From NCBI GenBank assembly GCA_027729865.1, contig JAQCBM010000002.1, positions 1 through 26,449 of the forward strand: a DNA stretch of 26,449 nucleotides, in the 5' to 3' direction. The position numbers and the translations under genes were made by a program. The notes under the pieces were generated by a model. It did not search any database and was not told where the DNA came from. It saw nothing but the letters and a program-made list of their open reading frames with translations. Origin of the DNA: Actinomycetota bacterium. Lineage in GTDB: Bacteria > Actinomycetota > Actinomycetes > S36-B12. Position 1 is the stretch's first letter; every line of letters begins with the position of its first letter. Shown here piece after piece: positions 5,749 through 13,116 of the stretch.

Positions 5749-7076
5749 GGATTGCCTCCCCTCTCCGCATCGGGAGAGTAGGCATGTCCCATGCGCACCG
5801 CCTTGGTATCGAGATAGGAAGCATTGTGTTTGTTGGCGTCGATCACCAACGGAACCCGTTCGACTATCAGCAATCCGTATCCTTCCAACCCCGCTCTCTT
5901 GGCCGGGTTGTTCGTGAGCAATCGCATTGAACGAACACCGAGGTCCACCAAAATCTGAGCACCGGTGCCGTAATCGCGGGCATCGACCGGCAGCCCTAGT
6001 TCGACGTTTGCATCCACGGTGTCGCGTCCCTGGTCCTGCAGGGCGTAGGCGCGCAGTTTGTCGAGAAGCCCGATACCGCGGCCTTCGTGTCCTCGCACGT
6101 ACAAAACAACGCCGCGACCTTCCGCTGCTACCTGGCGCATTGCCGCGTGCAGTTGCGGTCCGCAATCACATCGCTCGGATCCGAAAACGTCGCCGGTCAA
6201 ACACTCAGAGTGCACACGAACCAATACGTTCTCGCCGTTTCCGATGTCGCCCACCACCATGGCGATGTGCTCACTGCGGTCGATTTCGCTTCGGTAGGCA
6301 ACCGCTCGAAAGTTTCCGAATTCGGTCGGTAGCGGAACTTCCACGACCTTAGACACATGCGATTCGCCGCGACGCCTGAAACGTATGAGGTCCGCGATCG
6401 AGATGAGCACTAGACCGTGCTCATCCGCGAATTCCCGACACTGAGATGCGTTCATCATCGTGCCGTCGTCGTTGACCATCTCGCATAGGGCGCCCGCGGG
6501 GTGTAGGCCGGCGAGTCGAGCGAGATCCACCGAAGCCTCGGTATGGCCCGCGCGGCGGAGCACTCCGCCCTCCACCGCTCGCAGTGGAACCACGTGACCG
6601 GGACGCGTCAACTCCCACGGTTCAGTGGCCGAATCCGCCAACACCTTGATGGTCCTTGCTCGGTCCTTCGCCGAGATTCCGGTCGTCTCGACATCTTTCG
6701 CATCAACAGTCACGGCGTACGCGGTGCCCCGGCGGTCCTCGTTGATCGCTGCCATTGGGGGCAACTCCAGCCGGTCGAGATCAGCTCCTGTCATCCCAAC
6801 GCAGATATAGCCCGAGGTGTGACGGATCATGAATGCCGTCAATTCGGGCGTGGCGAGCGAGGCGGCGAAGATCAGATCGCCTTCGTTCTCGCGATCCTCA
6901 TCGTCTATGACCACTATCGGACGACCTACCCGCAGTTGATCCAACGCCTGCTCGATGGTGTTCAGCGGCACCCCCTCCGGAGAGGAAGCGGGAGTCGGAT
7001 CGACCGAACCTACCGGCTCAGAAGGCAATAAAGCGGAATCGTCTTCCGCTGCAAACAACTCATCCGCTGGGATCAT
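5745..7076 (-). CDS. ribBA: Bifunctional DHBP synthase / GTP cyclohydrolase II
   Basis: The 443-residue fusion supplies both branches of riboflavin synthesis: 3,4-dihydroxy-2-butanone 4-phosphate from ribulose 5-phosphate, and the pyrimidine precursor from GTP. The DHBP synthase domain runs from about 39 to 238, with VIDDEDRENEGD (56-67) and RPGHVVPLRA (158-167). The cyclohydrolase II domain runs from about 243 to 434, with the zinc cysteines at 292, 303 and 305 (SEC, then CDC), RGHEGRGIGL (328-337) and NNPAKRAGLEGYG (389-401). Both active sites look intact. Residues 1-37 are an acidic, proline-rich extension without recognised fold. The ATG at 7076 overlaps the ribE stop (ATGA), and its own stop overlaps ribH. 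Confidence 0.97.
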   Translation of the reverse strand: MIPADELFAAEDDSALLPSEPVGSVDPTPASSPEGVPLNTIEQALDQLRVGRPIVVIDDEDRENEGDLIFAASLATPELTAFMIRHTSGYICVGMTGADLDRLELPPMAAINEDRRGTAYAVTVDAKDVETTGISAKDRARTIKVLADSATEPWELTRPGHVVPLRAVEGGVLRRAGHTEASVDLARLAGLHPAGALCEMVNDDGTMMNASQCREFADEHGLVLISIADLIRFRRRGESHVSKVVEVPLPTEFGNFRAVAYRSEIDRSEHIAMVVGDIGNGENVLVRVHSECLTGDVFGSERCDCGPQLHAAMRQVAAEGRGVVLYVRGHEGRGIGLLDKLRAYALQDQGRDTVDANVELGLPVDARDYGTGAQILVDLGVRSMRLLTNNPAKRAGLEGYGLLIVERVPLVIDANKHNASYLDTKAVRMGHAYSPDAERGGNP

Positions 7077-7660
7077 CGCGAAACCAACTTCTCGACATAC
7101 TTGGCCAGGACATCGACCTCAATGTTGACTACATCTCCCACCGCACGGACACCCAAAGTGGTGTCGGCCAACGTGGTGGGGATCAACGACACCGTGAAGC
7201 CTTCGTCGTTAACGGACACGATCGTCAACGATACGCCGTCCACGGTGATCGATCCCTTCTCGACCATGTAACGGGTCAGATCACGGGGAACAGCGATGCG
7301 AATGATCGTCCATCTCTCATCGGGCTTGATCTCGGCGATTGTGCCTATTCCGTCTACGTGACCCTGAACGATGTGGCCGCCCAATCGACCATTCACCCGA
7401 GCCGCGCGCTCGAGATTGACGGGTTTGCCGACGCCCAGCGACCGCAGGGAGGTGCGCTCGAGGGTTTCGCGCATCACATCTGCTTCAAACCAGTCCTCAC
7501 CGTGGTCGGTAACCGTCAAGCAGATGCCGTTCACGCTGATGGATGCTCCATGGGTAGCGTCCGACGCGACAGTGGGGGCAGCGATTCGGATGCGCATGGA
7601 ATCGCCGTGGTCAAGCACGGTTTCGATGGATCCGGTTTCCTCGACGATGCCGGTGAACAT
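7073..7660 (-). CDS. ribE: Riboflavin synthase, alpha subunit
   Basis: The 195-residue enzyme dismutates two 6,7-dimethyl-8-ribityllumazine molecules to riboflavin plus the pyrimidine precursor. It has the diagnostic N-terminus MFTGIVEETG and two lumazine-binding beta-barrel repeats: SVNGICLTV (42-50) in the first and TVDGVSLTI (139-147) in the second, with GHIVQGHVDG at the junction (95-104). The length is normal for the two-repeat form. The ATG at 7660 overlaps the ribD stop (TGATG) and gives the universal MFTGIVEE start; a preceding GTG (7663) would only add one Met. The stop overlaps ribBA. The gene is called ribC in Escherichia coli. Confidence 0.97.
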   Translation of the reverse strand: MFTGIVEETGSIETVLDHGDSMRIRIAAPTVASDATHGASISVNGICLTVTDHGEDWFEADVMRETLERTSLRSLGVGKPVNLERAARVNGRLGGHIVQGHVDGIGTIAEIKPDERWTIIRIAVPRDLTRYMVEKGSITVDGVSLTIVSVNDEGFTVSLIPTTLADTTLGVRAVGDVVNIEVDVLAKYVEKLVSR

Positions 7661-8688
7661 CACACTGCCCGGCTCTGGGGAATCATGCGCATCAGCACAT
7701 CTTGGCCGAGAGCGGCACTCTCAACCACAGCGGCATGGACGTCCAGCCGTTCGCCCTCCGGCAACGCCCTCGGGCCGCCCCCCAGCCACACACCCGCCAC
7801 GAGCCACACGAGTTCATCCACAAGTCCAGCTTCGACGAAGGCCCGCAGCAGCGTGGGACCCCCTTCGAGTAGGACATGACGGATCCCACGCTCGTAAAGC
7901 TCGGCGAGCACGGCGCGAGGATCGTGCTCTCGGATATGTAGCGAGGGAGCGGAGTCATCAAAGATCCGTGCGTTGGTCGGTAACTCCCTCTTTCCCACCA
8001 CGACACGAAGTGGCTGCCCGGTCACCGGAAGCTCGGCGTTCCGGATCGTGAGTTGCGGATCATCGTTGATGACCGTTTGCGCACCCACCACGATCGCCTG
8101 CACGCGGGCACGAAGTTCGTGCGAGTAGCGGCTTGCTTCGGGGCCCGTGAGAGCGACGGGTTGCCCGTGTGGCCCAGCGACGCGGCCATCCAAACTGATG
8201 GCGCACTTGGCGGTAACGAACGGCCAGGCACGGGTGGCGGCGATCGTCCACTCACGATTGATGGCGCAGGCCTCTTCGTCGCGAATCCCTGCGAGAACCT
8301 GAACGCCCGCATCGCGCAGTGCTCGTGCTCCACCGCCAGCATCACTGGTCGGATCGGCTTGCGCAAAAACAACGCGCGCGATCCCCGCTTCGATCAGAGC
8401 CTGGGCGCACGGACCGGTCCGACCGTGGTGGTTGCATGGTTCCAAGGTCACCACAGCAGTGGCGCCGATCGATCGATCCCCCGCCTGACTAAGCGCGACA
8501 ACTTCGGCATGCGCCGTGCCCGCGCCGGCATGCCAGCCCTCGCCCACCACAACCCCGCGTTCATCCACGATCACGCAACCCACCCGTGGGTTCTCCCCGC
8601 GCGGAGCACTCGGGTGCGCGGCCAACTCCAGCGCCCGATCCATCCAGGATTCCCACGTCATCAGAGGCGAGTCAGCGCTGTGCGTCAT
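7660..8688 (-). CDS. ribD: Bifunctional pyrimidine deaminase / reductase
   Basis: The 342-residue enzyme carries out steps 2 and 3 of riboflavin synthesis: deamination of the GTP-derived pyrimidine, then NADPH reduction of its ribosyl side chain. The N-terminal cytidine-deaminase-like domain has the zinc site HAE (60-62) and PCNHHGRTGPC (84-94, Cys85 and Cys94). The C-terminal reductase domain starts near KCAISLDGRVA (161-171) and has TVINDDPQLTIR (205-216) and LLEGGPTLLRAF (273-284). Both domains look complete. The ATG at 8688 overlaps the rpe stop (ATGA), placing it in one operon with rpe, ribE, ribBA and ribH. The phosphatase between RibD and RibH is not evident in this operon. Confidence 0.97.
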   Translation of the reverse strand: MTHSADSPLMTWESWMDRALELAAHPSAPRGENPRVGCVIVDERGVVVGEGWHAGAGTAHAEVVALSQAGDRSIGATAVVTLEPCNHHGRTGPCAQALIEAGIARVVFAQADPTSDAGGGARALRDAGVQVLAGIRDEEACAINREWTIAATRAWPFVTAKCAISLDGRVAGPHGQPVALTGPEASRYSHELRARVQAIVVGAQTVINDDPQLTIRNAELPVTGQPLRVVVGKRELPTNARIFDDSAPSLHIREHDPRAVLAELYERGIRHVLLEGGPTLLRAFVEAGLVDELVWLVAGVWLGGGPRALPEGERLDVHAAVVESAALGQDVLMRMIPQSRAV

Positions 8689-9356
8689 CGTGAGGCTTCG
8701 GCGGCCAACGAGCGAAGTGTTTCAACCATGGCTGCCGGATCGTCGGCTCGGAAAACCGCCGAGCCAGCTACGAAGACGTTCGCCCCGGCTTCGGCGCACA
8801 GACCGATCGTGTCCGCACCCACACCTCCATCGACCTGGACCCATACATCGCCATCGGCCCGATCTGCTAGCAGCCGAGCGCGGGTGACCTTCTCGAGCAT
8901 GTCGGTCATGAAGGACTGCCCACCGAAGCCCGGCTCCACCGTCATCACCAAGATCATGTCCATGGAATCGCCCAGCGCGTCGATATGAGTGAGATCGGTT
9001 CCGGGCTTCACCGCTACCCCGGCCCGCGCGCCCGCCTGACGGATGTCAGCGCACACACGCGCCGGATCACGTGCCGCCTCGACATGGAACGTGACGCTGT
9101 AGGCACCGGCCTGTGCGTAGGGCGGCGCCCAGCGATCCGGGTCATCGATCATCAGGTGGCAATCTGCACGGATGTCGCTTGACTTCAACAGCGACTCGAT
9201 AACCGGAAGACCGAATGTCAGATTGGGAACGAAGTGGTTGTCCATCACATCAAGGTGGATCATGTCCGCCACTGCAGCGATGGAGTCCACTTCCGCGCGC
9301 AGGCGCGATAAGTCCGCGTCCAGCACACTGGGCGAGATCAGCACGTCCGATTCCAC
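8685..9356 (-). CDS. rpe: Ribulose-phosphate 3-epimerase
   Basis: The 223-residue TIM-barrel enzyme interconverts ribulose 5-phosphate and xylulose 5-phosphate in the pentose phosphate pathway. ISPSVLDADLSRL (7-19), MIHLDVMDNHFVPN (32-45), CHLMIDDPDRW (66-76), MTVEPGFGGQSF (138-149) and VQVDGGVG (173-180) are all present; the metal/catalytic residues fall at H34, D36, H67 and D176. The start is GTG at 9356, without a Shine-Dalgarno but with TAGCCT 6 bases upstream, suggesting a leaderless mRNA that begins the rpe-rib-his unit. Its substrate, ribulose 5-phosphate, is also the RibB substrate, which makes the coupling to ribD metabolically sensible. It is divergent from the IMPase-family gene, 53 bases away. 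Confidence 0.97.
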   Translation of the reverse strand: MESDVLISPSVLDADLSRLRAEVDSIAAVADMIHLDVMDNHFVPNLTFGLPVIESLLKSSDIRADCHLMIDDPDRWAPPYAQAGAYSVTFHVEAARDPARVCADIRQAGARAGVAVKPGTDLTHIDALGDSMDMILVMTVEPGFGGQSFMTDMLEKVTRARLLADRADGDVWVQVDGGVGADTIGLCAEAGANVFVAGSAVFRADDPAAMVETLRSLAAEASR

Positions 9357-9362
9357 CGGCTC

Positions 9363-9368
9363 AGGCTA
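9363..9368 (-). promoter_or_regulatory. Putative -10 element (TAGCCT) of a leaderless rpe-rib mRNA
   Basis: TAGCCT on the minus strand ends 6 bases before the rpe GTG at 9356. The 53-base divergent gap is too short for an FMN riboswitch, so this would be a plain promoter. No clear -35 hexamer is visible at 16-18 bases. Confidence 0.5.
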
Positions 9369-9397
9369 GCCCGGTGCGTGCTGATGCGTCCGAGACC

Positions 9398-9403
9398 TAG
9401 GGT
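9398..9403 (+). promoter_or_regulatory. Putative -10 element (TAGGGT) of a leaderless IMPase-family mRNA
   Basis: TAGGGT ends 6 bases before the GTG at 9410. The overlapping GGTGAT (9401-9406) could alternatively act as a Shine-Dalgarno, with a 3-base spacer. The mirror-image element for rpe lies 29 bases away on the other strand. Confidence 0.45.
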
Positions 9404-9409
9404 GATGCC

Positions 9410-10198
9410 GTGCATAGCGACTCTCAGATCAGCGAACGCTTCGAGGCAGCGACTTCGGTCGCCTTATCTGCTGGCAGGTTCGCCTTGGAGTACTTCGGTA
9501 GGGCCGCGAGTTTGACCGTGGAACACAAAGGCGCGCAGGACCTGGTGAGTGAAGCGGACCGAGAGACCGAACGGCACATCACCACGGAACTGCTCACCGC
9601 TTTCCGTGGCGACTCGTTCGTGGGCGAGGAACACGGCCTCACGTCTGGATTGAGTGATTCCGGCACCTGGGTGGTCGATCCGATCGATGGAACGCAACCT
9701 TTCCTACTCGGGCTACCCACCTGGTGCATCTCGATTGCCTATGTGCTGGGCGACGCCGTGCAGGTCGGTGTGATCTACAACCCGGTGACAGACGAGATGT
9801 ACGCCGCTCAACGCGGTCATGGTGCGACGAAGAATGGAAGTCCGATCCACGTTCGCGATGCCCATTCACTCAGCGACGGGGTTACCGGCGTGGGCTGTTC
9901 ACCTCGCACCAAACCAGATGACCTGGCGGAAATCATGCGGCGCCTCCTCAGCGAGGGCGGCCTGTATCAACGAACCGGCTCCGGCGCGATCAACCTCGCG
10001 TACGTGGCGGCCGGTCAGCACATCGGTTACGTGGAGACGTATATCCATGCTTGGGATTGCCTGGCGGCGGTGTGTTTGATCGAGGAAGCCGGTGGAAAGG
10101 TCTCACCCTTCCTCGCCGACTACGGCGTCACCGGGGCCGGGCGCTTGATCGCCGGAGCGCCGGACGTCTACGACTCCCTAGCCGCACTACTTCCGTGA
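9410..10198 (+). CDS. Inositol-monophosphatase-family phosphatase (possible HisN)
   Basis: A 262-residue Mg-dependent, Li-sensitive-type phosphatase. The metal-binding GEE (72-74), the signature WVVDPIDGTQPF (87-98, D90 and D93) and HAWDCLAA (213-220, D216) are present, with SEAD at 47-50. The usual text after DPIDGT is KNF or TNF; here it is QPFLLGLPTW, which sets it apart from textbook SuhB. Family members act on inositol phosphates, histidinol phosphate (HisN), PAP or fructose 1,6-bisphosphate. The neighbourhood of hisEG and the rib genes makes histidinol-phosphate phosphatase a fair guess, but sequence alone does not decide. The start is GTG at 9410, divergent from rpe and convergent with rsmB, only 10 bases apart. 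Confidence 0.85.
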   Translation: MHSDSQISERFEAATSVALSAGRFALEYFGRAASLTVEHKGAQDLVSEADRETERHITTELLTAFRGDSFVGEEHGLTSGLSDSGTWVVDPIDGTQPFLLGLPTWCISIAYVLGDAVQVGVIYNPVTDEMYAAQRGHGATKNGSPIHVRDAHSLSDGVTGVGCSPRTKPDDLAEIMRRLLSEGGLYQRTGSGAINLAYVAAGQHIGYVETYIHAWDCLAAVCLIEEAGGKVSPFLADYGVTGAGRLIAGAPDVYDSLAALLP

Positions 10199-10208
10199 AG
10201 TTTCACCA

Positions 10209-11555
10209 CTAACGCCGACGCAACAGCGCCAGGTGCATGCCGTCGGTGCCGTGGAGATGCGGCCACAACTGAGCGTGTGGACCAGGACCCAGATCGGGCA
10301 CGTGCGGCAGGTACTCGCGCGCATCCAGAATCTCCACGTCGTCTCGATGTAGGAGCACTTCTTCGACGACGTCGATCGTCTCGGCGACGTGCGGGGAACA
10401 CGTGACGTATGCAAGAACTCCGCCACTACGCAGTGAGGACAACCCCACATCCAATAAGCGTCGCTGAAGCGACGTCAGTTCGGCGACATCACTGGCTCGA
10501 CGTCGCCACCGCGCTTCGGGTCTGCGCCGAAGCGCCCCCAAACCGGTGCACGGCGCATCGACCAAGATCCGATCGAAGAAGCGACTCCCCCACGGCCTGG
10601 TGGTGGCATCAGCGGCGACGATCTCAGCGTTCGACTCCGCACCGATCAACTGTTGGACCAGTTCTGCTCGGTGTTCGTGTAACTCCACTGCCAGGAAAGA
10701 CACTCGCTCCTTCTTCGCAGCATCTGCGAGCAACGCGGCCTTGCCACCAGGCCCAGCGCACATGTCCAACCAGGCCGATTCCGGCGGCGCCACCGGTACC
10801 GCCAGCAGCGCTTGCACCACAAGCTGACTGCCTTCGTCCTGCACGATGGCGCGACCTTCGCGAACCGCGGAGATATGTCCCGGCATCCCCGAGTCGATAA
10901 TTCCGGCACTGGGCAACCATCGACCGGGGCTCACCCCTGGCTCGTCGGTCACTGCGCCACTGCGGACGGCGATAGCCGGTCGACTCGGCACGTTGTCGGC
11001 TACCAGGGCTTCACGTACCTGTTCGTCAGACAGGGGTGTTCCGTGATGCACCGTGAGTGCTTCTCGCATAGCCGACACGATCCACTGCGGATGTGACGTC
11101 GAAGCAGCGAGTGCGACATCACCCGAACGGGACTCCTCTACTACTGCTTGCCACTCCTGCTCGGTGCGCTTGCTTACCGAGCGCAGAACACCGTTGACGA
11201 AGCCGATGCGGCCGCGGTCGTCGTAGCCGAGCGAGCGAGCGAGTTCGCACGATGAATCCACGGCAGCGTGATCGGGCACCCGCATAGACAGAAGTTGATG
11301 GATGCCGAGCCGGATCACATCGGCGAGGGCATCGTCCACTTCCGACCAGGGTCTGGTTGAACATTCACTGGCCACTGCATCGTAGAAGCCCTGCCAGCGC
11401 AAAGTTCCGTAGGCCAGGTCCGTGGCAAACGCCGCGTCTCGCCCCGAGAGGTCATGGCGGGCCAAAATGGCTGGCCAGGCGATGTTGGCGTAGGCATCAT
11501 CGGTGCGTACCGCAGCGAGGAGTTCGTACGCGGCCTGCCGGGCTTGATCGATCAC
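10209..11555 (-). CDS. rsmB: 16S rRNA (cytosine-967-C5)-methyltransferase
   Basis: The 448-residue protein has an N-terminal NusB-like RNA-binding domain (about 1-140, AFATDLAYGTLRWQGFYDAV at 42-61) and a C-terminal SAM-dependent methyltransferase domain. The latter has WLDMCAGPGGKAALLAD (262-278), VDAPCTGLGALRRRPEARW (332-350) and YVTCSPHVAET (383-393). Both cysteines of the RsmB mechanism are kept: C386 (nucleophile type) and C336 (release). It modifies 16S rRNA in the small subunit. The GTG at 11555 overlaps the fmt stop (GTGA), so it is coupled to fmt and def. It ends the long minus-strand chain, 10 bases from the convergent IMPase-family gene. Length is normal. Confidence 0.95.
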   Translation of the reverse strand: MIDQARQAAYELLAAVRTDDAYANIAWPAILARHDLSGRDAAFATDLAYGTLRWQGFYDAVASECSTRPWSEVDDALADVIRLGIHQLLSMRVPDHAAVDSSCELARSLGYDDRGRIGFVNGVLRSVSKRTEQEWQAVVEESRSGDVALAASTSHPQWIVSAMREALTVHHGTPLSDEQVREALVADNVPSRPAIAVRSGAVTDEPGVSPGRWLPSAGIIDSGMPGHISAVREGRAIVQDEGSQLVVQALLAVPVAPPESAWLDMCAGPGGKAALLADAAKKERVSFLAVELHEHRAELVQQLIGAESNAEIVAADATTRPWGSRFFDRILVDAPCTGLGALRRRPEARWRRRASDVAELTSLQRRLLDVGLSSLRSGGVLAYVTCSPHVAETIDVVEEVLLHRDDVEILDAREYLPHVPDLGPGPHAQLWPHLHGTDGMHLALLRRR

Positions 11556-12511
11556 GAGTCGAACTCACCGGCTATGTCGAACGTCGTGGGTAGAGCGTCG
11601 CGGTAGCCGCGCGCCCAGTCGGCCGCGGGCATCTGCTTCTTGCCCATGGGCTGGACCGAGCCCAGTTCTAGGTAGCCACCCTGGGCACCGACGAGCACGC
11701 GCTTCTTCTCAGCAGTGATCTGCCCGGGGATGGCTGAGGCATCGGCAATCACCTCGATTGCCGGCCCCAACCCAATGCGGTCGCCCTTCACTGTGGACCA
11801 GGCACCTGGGGTGGGGCTGCACGCGCGGATCCACCGATCAACCACATCGACGGGCTTATCCCAATCGACGCGCGCATCCTGCGTTGTGATGCGCGGGGCG
11901 TAGGTGACGTCGTCAGTGGATTGGGGAACCGCATTCGCGGTACCGGCTGCGAGGGAGTCCAACGTTTCACGCACCACGTCGGCTGCAATAGGCGACAACC
12001 GCGCGAGCAGGTGCCCGGTGTCTTCGTGATCAGCAATGGTGACGGGTGGTGATTGGCGCAGGATCGGTCCGGTGTCGAGGCCTTCTTCGATTCTAAAAGT
12101 CGTGACGCACGTGGTGCGATCACCGTGCGCGATCGCGTATTGCACTGGAGCAGCTCCTCGCCACCGCGGCAGCGCCGAGAAATGCGCGTTGATCCACCCG
12201 AAGCGCGGAACATCGAGCAGCGAGCGAGGTATCAGCAGACCGTAGGCAACCACCACGATTACATCTGGATTCCATGCGGCAAGCCCTGCTCGAATATCGG
12301 GTTCAGACAAAGACGGGGGCTTGAGCACAGGGAGATGGAGTTCCTCCGCCGCGTGCGCGATAGGGCTTTGCTGTATGCGCCTTCCGCGACCGGTAGGTGC
12401 GTCCGGACGTGTCAGTACCCCTACCACCTGATGAGTGGACGCGACGAGAGCCTTCAGTGTGGGAACCGCCACCTCCGGGGTGCCGGCGAACACGACTCGC
12501 AGCGGGCTCAC
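11552..12511 (-). CDS. fmt: Methionyl-tRNA formyltransferase
   Basis: The 319-residue enzyme formylates initiator Met-tRNA with 10-formyl-tetrahydrofolate. The catalytic domain has VVFAGTPEVAVPTLKAL near the N-terminus, then WINAHFSALPRWRGAAPVQ (107-125) and EEGLDTGPIL (142-151), placing the catalytic N108, H110 and D146. The C-terminal domain after about 205 (YAPRITTQDARVDWDKP) binds the tRNA. Two GTGs two codons apart can start it; the one at 12511 forms a GTGA overlap with the def stop, as at neighbouring junctions, and is preferred over 12517. The def-fmt-rsmB order joins formylation and deformylation of the same N-terminal Met. Confidence 0.96.
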   Translation of the reverse strand: MSPLRVVFAGTPEVAVPTLKALVASTHQVVGVLTRPDAPTGRGRRIQQSPIAHAAEELHLPVLKPPSLSEPDIRAGLAAWNPDVIVVVAYGLLIPRSLLDVPRFGWINAHFSALPRWRGAAPVQYAIAHGDRTTCVTTFRIEEGLDTGPILRQSPPVTIADHEDTGHLLARLSPIAADVVRETLDSLAAGTANAVPQSTDDVTYAPRITTQDARVDWDKPVDVVDRWIRACSPTPGAWSTVKGDRIGLGPAIEVIADASAIPGQITAEKKRVLVGAQGGYLELGSVQPMGKKQMPAADWARGYRDALPTTFDIAGEFDS

Positions 12512-13053
12512 AGCCACCGGGACGATTGGGTGTGCGGGCTGATCTTGACCGCAACCGGATCAACCCCGAACCAATCAGATTCGCGAATGGCCTTCATGGC
12601 CTCTCTTCGAGTTTCCGGGTCGAGCCGATCGATGAACAAGACGCCATCGAGGTGATCGGTCTCATGCTGCACACACCGGGCGAGCAGGTCGCTGCCCTCC
12701 AACGTGACGGGCTCCCCGTGCATGTTCATGCCCTTCGCAACCACACGCTTAGCGCGAGTGCACTCGAACGCCAGCCCGGGCACCGATAAACAGCCCTCTT
12801 CCCCTTCTTGCTGTTCGTCCGACAGATCGAGGATGGGATTGACCAGATGGCCAAGTTCGTCGTCGACCCAATAGGTGAACACGCGCAGCGAGACGCCAAG
12901 TTGCGGAGCAGCAAGCCCCACGCCCGGAGCGTCCCTCATCGTGTCCGTCAAATCCTGGACGAGCTTGTGCAGTTCCTTGTCGAAGTCCACGACCTCCGCC
13001 GCTGGCGAGCGAAGGACCGGGTCACCGAATAGCCGAATTGGAACGACACTCAC
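12508..13053 (-). CDS. def: Peptide deformylase
   Basis: The 181-residue metalloenzyme removes the formyl group from nascent N-terminal formyl-Met. All three motifs are intact: GVGLAAPQ (44-51), EGCLS (86-90, metal ligand C88) and HETDH (130-134, two His ligands and the catalytic Glu). It begins VSVVPIRLFGDPVLR, giving a GTG start at 13053; the open frame further upstream adds 17 non-conserved residues. There is no Shine-Dalgarno, and TACACT lies 7 bases before the GTG, so a leaderless transcript may start here inside the larger gene chain, after a 63-base gap from priA. Its stop overlaps fmt. Residues after about 160 form an unremarkable C-terminal tail. Confidence 0.96.
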   Translation of the reverse strand: MSVVPIRLFGDPVLRSPAAEVVDFDKELHKLVQDLTDTMRDAPGVGLAAPQLGVSLRVFTYWVDDELGHLVNPILDLSDEQQEGEEGCLSVPGLAFECTRAKRVVAKGMNMHGEPVTLEGSDLLARCVQHETDHLDGVLFIDRLDPETRREAMKAIRESDWFGVDPVAVKISPHTQSSRWL

Positions 13054-13060
13054 GTGCTCG

Positions 13061-13066
13061 AGTGTA
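13061..13066 (-). promoter_or_regulatory. Putative -10 element (TACACT) of a leaderless def-fmt-rsmB mRNA
   Basis: TACACT on the minus strand ends 7 bases before the def GTG at 13053, in the 63-base gap after priA. With no Shine-Dalgarno in front of def, this would start a separate leaderless unit. A convincing -35 was not found; a TTGACA-like TCGACA lies too close (12-base spacer). Confidence 0.45.
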
Positions 13067-13116
13067 GGACGCACCGCGTGTCGACTCGCATCACGCGGGA
13101 GCAAACGCGGATGGAC

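Noticed and set aside
5749..6165. N-terminal extension of ribH
   Set aside because: It reads ribBA out of phase; the ATG at 5748 has a strong GGGGAGG and the correct family start.
9357..9409. FMN riboswitch before the rib operon
   Set aside because: The gap is 53 bases and shared with a divergent gene; no conserved RFN sequence blocks are visible and ribD is coupled to rpe.
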